This document shows positions 57,971-64,000 of a stretch of DNA of 64,000 nt, in pieces (position 1 is the stretch's first letter; every line of letters starts with the position of its first letter). The DNA comes from Adiantum capillus-veneris (Eukaryota; Streptophyta; Polypodiopsida; Polypodiales; Pteridaceae). The notes beneath the pieces were generated by a model. That model was not told where the DNA came from and did no database searches. It saw nothing but the letters and a program-made list of their open reading frames with translations. The stretch covers positions 30,951,513-31,015,512 of the forward strand of contig CM043968.1 in assembly GCA_014529385.2 (NCBI GenBank), read 5' to 3'. Made by a program: the position numbers and the translations under genes.

Positions 57971-60900
57971 TGCTTCATAAGCAACAACCTAAGGAATATG
58001 CATGCCGTTCCAAATCAGCCTTTGCTAAACACTAGGGCCCATAACACCTAGTGTGCATGCATTTAGCAAAAACTAACCCGAACCTGTATATCCATAATTA
58101 TCCTTGCCAATACTTATGGCAAATGTGATGCGCCTAGCACACATTAAAAGGAATGTAAATAGTTGTGAAAAGAAACTAAATACTTTTAGTTGCAATCTTT
58201 TGCAAGCCTTGCTGAAACGTCCGAATCACAATAGAAGGTGAAACATTGATCACTTCTAGGTACAGACAATGAAACTTTTTCATTAACAATTTATAGCCTT
58301 GCTATATGTATAAACAACCATCTGTAATGTTGTTTAGCAATACTTGTAGCTGAACAAGTCATTCTAAGTATCCGACAATTTCTGGCCACTGAAATTGCTC
58401 CTGATACGTCGTGCTGAAAATGGTCTAGAAAACAGATTTGACCAGCACCTAGTTAGACTTTGTTGTGACACATAATTGAAATAATGGCGCCAGTGTCAGT
58501 CCAGAGACTCATATTCTCCACATGTGGAATATGTCTCATGTAAGGATGTGCAAAAAAGAACATCCTTCAAGTACAAGATGTACTTGTGTGTGGAGGTAAC
58601 TCTAAATACTCTACGATAGGAGTGAGAGCGACCCTCATTATCTTGCTCCACACTAGTTAAACCGAACTCCTTGAGTTCCTAGACCATGTTGTATCCCATG
58701 TGACAACATGTGCGAAATTGAACCCTACAAGTAGGTTCGTAACAGCATAAGACAGAAAGATAGATTGGACACTTTGCCCAAAATACTTTGTGCCGACATG
58801 CCCTTGGCATGGCTCTGTAACATTCAAGCATACTTAGAGGTCTTGAAAAACCAAGCAAATCATACTAAAAATGGAATAACACCAAATCAATAGATGCGTA
58901 CTCGGAGATTTGAACGTAATGTACACTTACCTGCATTCAAATGGAGAGGAGCACCTCCCCTACCTGAAAAAACAAACAGCATTGCTGGAAACCCTGGGTG
59001 TTGCCTTTGCAATCCAAGTCCTTGGATTATAATCTACATAGTCAAACCCCTTGGTAAGACTCTTTGAAGAAACTGCTCAACTAGCAGATAACGGTAACCA
59101 ACATAGTCAACCGTGTACAGAATGATTGGAATCAACTTGAAAAGTGTCTCCGTCCACTACCATGTATGGTAGATTGCGGAATTATTTCCTTGAAAGTATA
59201 ACTAGGAGAGATCAATTGTGATCCTCAATGCAGATTAAACTGTGATCCTTAATGCCTATGGGAGATGTAGCAATCAACCATAGGGTCTTACCCCAAAACA
59301 GGGATTCCATAGACACTCGTAGTGCTATAGAAAGAGCCGGAGATCCACACAAGTGAAATTCCTAGCTCTTATGGACAGTCATGCTGTCACAACTGGTTGC
59401 TGCATGTATACTTTCTTGTAGAGATTAGTTGCTGTGAGTTGAAGATTATCAAAAACTCAACTTGAGTGTCGCACTGAAAACATGTAGTGCAAACATGACA
59501 CCCTCAACGTCCGTAATGACAAGACTATTGCTTATCCATTAACGTCGATGTGTACTTCCTTGGGTAGATCTTGAAAACAATCACCCAAAGAATGCCAATA
59601 GTTGGGTTTGACCCTTGGCCTGACAACGGCTCGTAGCCTATTTGGCTCATAGCCCTTATGCAAAGTAGTGTTCAATCGACGAACCTATGAAGACTAATGT
59701 GAGTAGCATCTTAGCCACATGCTAGCTGTGAGTTAGAGCACCTTGGCTCAAGCTGACTCATGAGCAAAACATGTATCAAAAGCTTCTTAGAAGAGTTTCA
59801 TTGTTTCCTAAGAGAGGGAGAGAGAGAACAAAAAGAAGAGCATGCTGGGTTGAGGAACTTTCCTTAAATTTCTAGGTGCCCAGAATGTGTGCTCTGAGAC
59901 ATCGTATGCCTGACTGGCAGCTTATCCTATAAGCATGCAAGAATCTGCTTGTATAATGCTGTCATCGAGAGAGGAAAGAGAAAAAAGAAGCCACAACTTG
60001 CCCCACTTACCATGTAGGGGGCCGTGACGTTACAAAAATGAATTAATATGGCACTTCGCCTGTGAAATAAGTCAAAAGTTTAGGTTCTGTTTAGTGGTGT
60101 TGTAAACAATCCCTTGTTTAGTCTGCATGAAGAATTGTAAGCCCTTGCGCAGAGTGATGGCCTCAAATGTGAGAACCAAAACTATAAGTTTCTTGCAGAG
60201 TTTAGACCGGTAGGGATTCTGTAAGCTGATATTCCCTAGTTTTCCAGTTCCCTAAAGCCGTGCTTCCTAGAAAATTGCCAAAGCACTTTGCTTTGCACAA
60301 TGACAGTAATTGCCAAGTAAGGTGTAAAAAGGAAAAAACAAGAAAAACTGAAACTTGGCTAACCTGGTCGTTGTTGCTGCAACCAATTGTCATGCAAGTT
60401 GGAAGGAGAAACTCATTCCAAAACGGCTCATAGCCATGTCTGCACAGATGTCGTCGTATATCCTATACACCCGTCTGGTACATAATGAAATAACCTGCAA
60501 ACACATTGCCTATCTCTTCCTGATTTTGAATGGTCATACCATATGCCAAACAGGCCAGCCGCAATGCAAGATGGATAAATTGAAGCTTTGCTTCATAGAA
60601 CTATGTGTGGCGATAGATGTCATAGCAAAGAGACTCGACCTTGTCGATCATGCACAAAAAATCGACCTTGTCTACTTGTAGCTCTGCTGGAAAAATAGAA
60701 TTATATGTGCAATAAACAAATACCAACCGCTGGAAAGATATAATTATATGTGCAAAGTATGTGCACATACTTGAATCTATGAGTAATATTCGTGATCAAT
60801 TGTAGACGCACATTGCATACCATAGTTATGGAGCATATGCACAGTCTCCAATCTAATGAATGATGCATTGCCAACATACCCATATATGTCTATGCGGTCA

Positions 60901-61628
60901 AGTTTCAAGGTCAAAATAGAATTTGAAGAAACTTGACCGCATCGATCCACCACCTCGTCGATCAGACGCCATATTGAAAGCACATAATTGCAAAAAAACC
61001 ATATCTAGTGCAATCATGTAAAGAAAGCGTACTTGGATTGCAACCGTTAATATTTCGAACCTCGTACCTGGCAATTTGACGTCTCGTTGGTTTGGAGCTT
61101 TGCTCCTCTCTTCATGTCGCCCTTGTACCTTGTGCAGGCTCCAAATACAACAAAAAGTTGAGCGTGCAACAATGTGTATCTTACGAGGGTTTGCCGCCAA
61201 CAAACTCTCCATCTTTGTGATGTCGAGCCCATGTGTGAGGCATGTGCATGCTTGAATCCATGCCGATGTAACCATGCCTTAAATCTGGATTTTGCTGGTC
61301 CTACCCTCGATGCTACCTTTTGCATGGATTATGACTGACCTTGCTCCAACCCATGCATGCGTATGCCTGTTCTTTTCCACGCCAGTTGCCGTTTGTAGTC
61401 GATGGTAGGGTGGGAATCATGCTGGTGAGCAATAGCCCTAAGTTTTTTTTTTTTTGGTAAAAAAACATTATCTTAGAAACATGGCTGTCATGCTGCCGTC
61501 TGCATGAGGCTGCCGAGATGGCGAGGGAGCAAGAACCTGTCATGGGCTACTCTGTGAGCCCTGCCCGTTCCTGCATGGGGATCCGCCCTTATTAGGGGAG
61601 GGTGCCCAAAACGAATAGCAACCGTTTG

Positions 61629-61634
<6 letters not shown>

Positions 61635-61668
<34 letters not shown>
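61635..61668. repeat. Poly-C tract (about 34 bp) in Gypsy-D1
   Basis: An uninterrupted C run. Glycine-run frames over it are artefacts, and its true length is uncertain. Confidence 0.93.
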
Positions 61669-61670
<2 letters not shown>

Positions 61671-62016
61671 GTGGAAAACTAAGGAGAATAAAACGATGGC
61701 AGAGGGCGAGCGACTGTGCAGGAAGGAAATCGAGCATGGCGAGCAGCGAAAAGCCCGAATGGGGCTGACGCTATGACGTCTTTTGCTCCTCACGCCAGCG
61801 CGAACACGTTGATGGCTTCTGTGTGTGGTTTTGTGATACTTGCCTGAAATCTTTCCCCTTCCCAAACGGCCATGCCCGCATGCTCTTCATTTCCCGAGAC
61901 ATCCTCTATTCACAAGCGATCGTGCCCATGGCAGTCGAGATCTCCTCCATCTCCTGCTTAGGGCGCATGCCCATGGCAGCCTGCACCTCTCTTGTCAGAG
62001 GGTTTTTCCACGACCT

Positions 62017-62123
<107 letters not shown>

Positions 62124-62176
62124 CTCCATGCCCTCTCCTCCGCCATGGCTCCACCTTTCCCCTTTCTCTCCACCTT

Positions 62177-62188
62177 GATCTGATACCA
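62177..62188 (-). other. Primer-binding site of Gypsy-D1
   Basis: The minus strand reads TGGTATCAGATC, near the initiator Met-tRNA site, one base inside the 5' LTR. Confidence 0.85.
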
Positions 62189-62189
62189 G

Positions 62190-62359
62190 TGTAAGACCTA
62201 GGGTAACTGAACATAGGATCCTCCTCCCTACCGCCCCTTATATAGGCTAGCTCCTAGCACTTGCCCTAAGTGGATCCCCAGTCCGCACTGGTCTAGTCCT
62301 TGGCCTAGGTCCCTGACCCCCTAGGTTGGGCCTTGCCCCATAGGACCCTTGTCCTGACA
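62190..62359 (-). repeat. 5' LTR of Gypsy-D1 (170 bp)
   Basis: Nearly identical to 56937-57112, with a few substitutions and one short length change near CAGTCC. The high identity contrasts with the decayed interior. Confidence 0.93.
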
Positions 62360-62364
62360 TCAGG

Positions 62365-63240
62365 CATTTATGGGGCATTGTTGCTATTACCGTAGATTCA
62401 TCTACATGTATGCAATCATTGCAAAATCCATTTATGGTCTTATTACTCATTTTGAATAGACGGAGGAGTATGAAGAATCATTCCAGAAGCTTAAACAAGC
62501 CTTGACATGATCATCAATACTGAAGACTTCAAACTGGAACAAAGTGTTCCATGTGCATGTTGATGCTTCAAATTTTTCTATTGGTTGTATATTAGCTCAG
62601 CTACAAGAGGTGACAATGGATTTTCCTATCTCTTATGTTAGCAAATAGCTAAACTTAGCAAAAAATAATTACACCACTATTGAAAGGGAAGGCCTTGGAA
62701 TTGTGTATGTAGTTAATAAATGTTGACACTACCTATTAGCCAACAAGTTTGTCTTTTTCATAGACTACCAAGCCTTACTCTACCTGGCGAATAAGCCATG
62801 CAGTATTGGAAGAATAGAAAGATGGTTTATTATCCTACTCGAGTTTGATTTCACAGTGGTAGTCAACAAAGGCACCATACACTGAAGAGCGGATCTCTTG
62901 TCGCGCTCCGAGGGAAGCACCAAAAGGGATAGATGATGATTTGCTAAATGCCTACATGTTCTCAGTAGAAATGATCCCTCGATGGTTAGAAAACCTTGTA
63001 TCTCTAATGACTATAGCTCAAGTAGACTCCCATATCCCATTTCCAATCACACCATGATTGATAGAGCAATCTTCTTTATATCAGTTGTTGTCCGAAAGAT
63101 TGTATTGAAAAACAAGGATGGGATTCTACTCTTGTGCATTAGACTAGAGGATCAAGCAACCTATTTGAATCAAGCTCATACTTTGGTCGTAGGAATTCAC
63201 TTTGCGAAGGACCAAACCTTGTAATAATTAATTTGGTTAG
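62365..63240 (+). pseudogene. Gypsy-A4 RNase H and first linker-finger module
   Basis: FMGHCCYYRRFIYMYAI-type RT thumb text resumes after Gypsy-D1. RNase H then reads VFHVHVDASNFSIGCILAQ (catalytic Asp near 62563), TIEREGLGIVYVVNK, HYLLANKFVFF, RWFIILLEFDFTVVV and a terminal RADLLSR. Module 1 of the duplicated linker and finger begins at about 62970 (MIPRWLENLV) and has LNQAHTLVVGIHFAKDQTL with both His residues. Stops interrupt it. Confidence 0.85.
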
Positions 63241-64000
63241 GGGTTTATTGGCCCACTATGAAGAGAGATGTTTATGCTTATGTGGATGATTATTCCTAGT
63301 GTTAAGAAAGGGCAACCATACCCCATGCCATGTTATTCTAGATTTTTATTACACCACAATGGAGTAGATATCTAGTAGAGTATCTCATAAATAGAACATT
63401 CCCTGAAGATATGAGTAAACAAAGACAAAGAGCAATCGAGATGAAAGCAACCAACTATATGATAATTGGTCATCAACTCTATAAATAAGGAAAGGACCAA
63501 CAACTTAGACTATGTGCCAATGAGGATGAATATCTTTCCATCTTGGATCAAGTGTACGCTAGTCTTGTAGGGAATCACTTCTCTCACAAAATCACACCTA
63601 GAGCTATATATGATGGCTGACATCTAGTGACCAGCTCTGTTTGTTGATGCAAAAAAATTTGTTCGATGATGCGACTCATGTCAACAAGCAAAAATGCCAA
63701 CAAGAATCGACAGTATCCCATTATGACTTGTGATGAGAGCACGTGCATTTGCTAAGTGGGGTATATACTTTGTCGGTCCGATACAACCACCAACATATAA
63801 GACCTAGGCGCAATACATTACTGTGGCCATAGATTACTTAAATGAATGGACTAAAACGAGAGCCACTAGGAAGAACGATGCTTGAACCACTGAAGCATTC
63901 CTGTATGAATGCATATTGACGTGGTACAAACTTCCTATTGAGCTTGTAAGTGATTGAGGAACACGTTTTCTCAACAAGGTGATAAAAAAATTGCTAAACA
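63241..64000 (+). pseudogene. Gypsy-A4 integrase (second finger module and core), cut by window edge
   Basis: Module 1 ends with GVYWPTMKRDVYAYVDD (Cys pair eroded). Module 2 reads RYLVEYLINRTF, LRLCANEDEYLSILDQVYA and GNHFSHK. The core begins YFVGPIQPPTYK, VAIDYLNEWTKT, YKLPIELVSD and then GTRFLN, where the sequence ends. Module order and spacing match Gypsy-A1 at 7830-8720. Confidence 0.85.

Overview
The window is plant nuclear DNA made almost entirely of mobile elements. The evidence is Ty1/copia and Ty3/gypsy polyproteins of plant type, initiator-Met-tRNA and Asp-tRNA-like primer sites, a chromodomain integrase, an En/Spm (CACTA) transposon with plant-type transposase domains, and many long (GA)n, (GT)n and C-tract repeats. 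It looks like heterochromatin of a seed plant with a repeat-rich genome; the sequence does not identify the species. I recognise no host gene, tRNA, rRNA or organellar insert. Nearly all coding regions are broken; Copia-4 is the best preserved. Family names (Copia-1, -2, -4; Gypsy-A, -B, -D) are local labels.

Layout. 1-3072: 5' part of Copia-1 (-), running off the window. 3073-3660: degenerate short-unit repeat. 3670 to about 10770: Gypsy-A1 (+), with LTR, Asp-like PBS, palindrome array, RT, RNase H, duplicated finger module, integrase, then a protease-like domain after the integrase. 11248-11327: copia scrap. 11328 to about 16390: Gypsy-B1 (-), with an inverted RT fragment between leader and LTR. 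16778-21954: Copia-2 (-), TSD ATGAA. 21960-23838: Gypsy-B3 (-) 3' end with chromodomain and a perfect hairpin. 23946-28650: Gypsy-A2 (+), LTR, PBS, large palindrome array, gag. 28678-29190: Gypsy-D2 (-) scrap. 31596-37197: Copia-4 (+), TSD GCCAC, near-identical LTRs.

From 39978 to the right edge is a deep nest. A Gypsy-A LTR at 39978-40940 and Gypsy-A pol at 55380-56936 and 62365-64000 may be one element. Gypsy-B2 (-) lies inside it (41152-41282 and 49940-55133). B2 is split by an apparent solo LTR (41283-49939), which is itself split by a CACTA transposon (43020-49141, TSD AGA). Gypsy-D1 (-; 56937-62359, TSD TCAGG) splits the Gypsy-A pol.

Most unusual observations: Gypsy-A leaders carry arrays of roughly 280-bp units, each centred on a palindrome, and the palindrome differs completely between two copies. 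Gypsy-A pol has a duplicated linker plus HHCC-finger module before the integrase core. Gypsy-A1 reads from integrase into a retropepsin-like domain in one frame. Gypsy-B1 carries an inverted piece of family-B RT next to its LTR. These are readings by eye; no alignment or database search was run.
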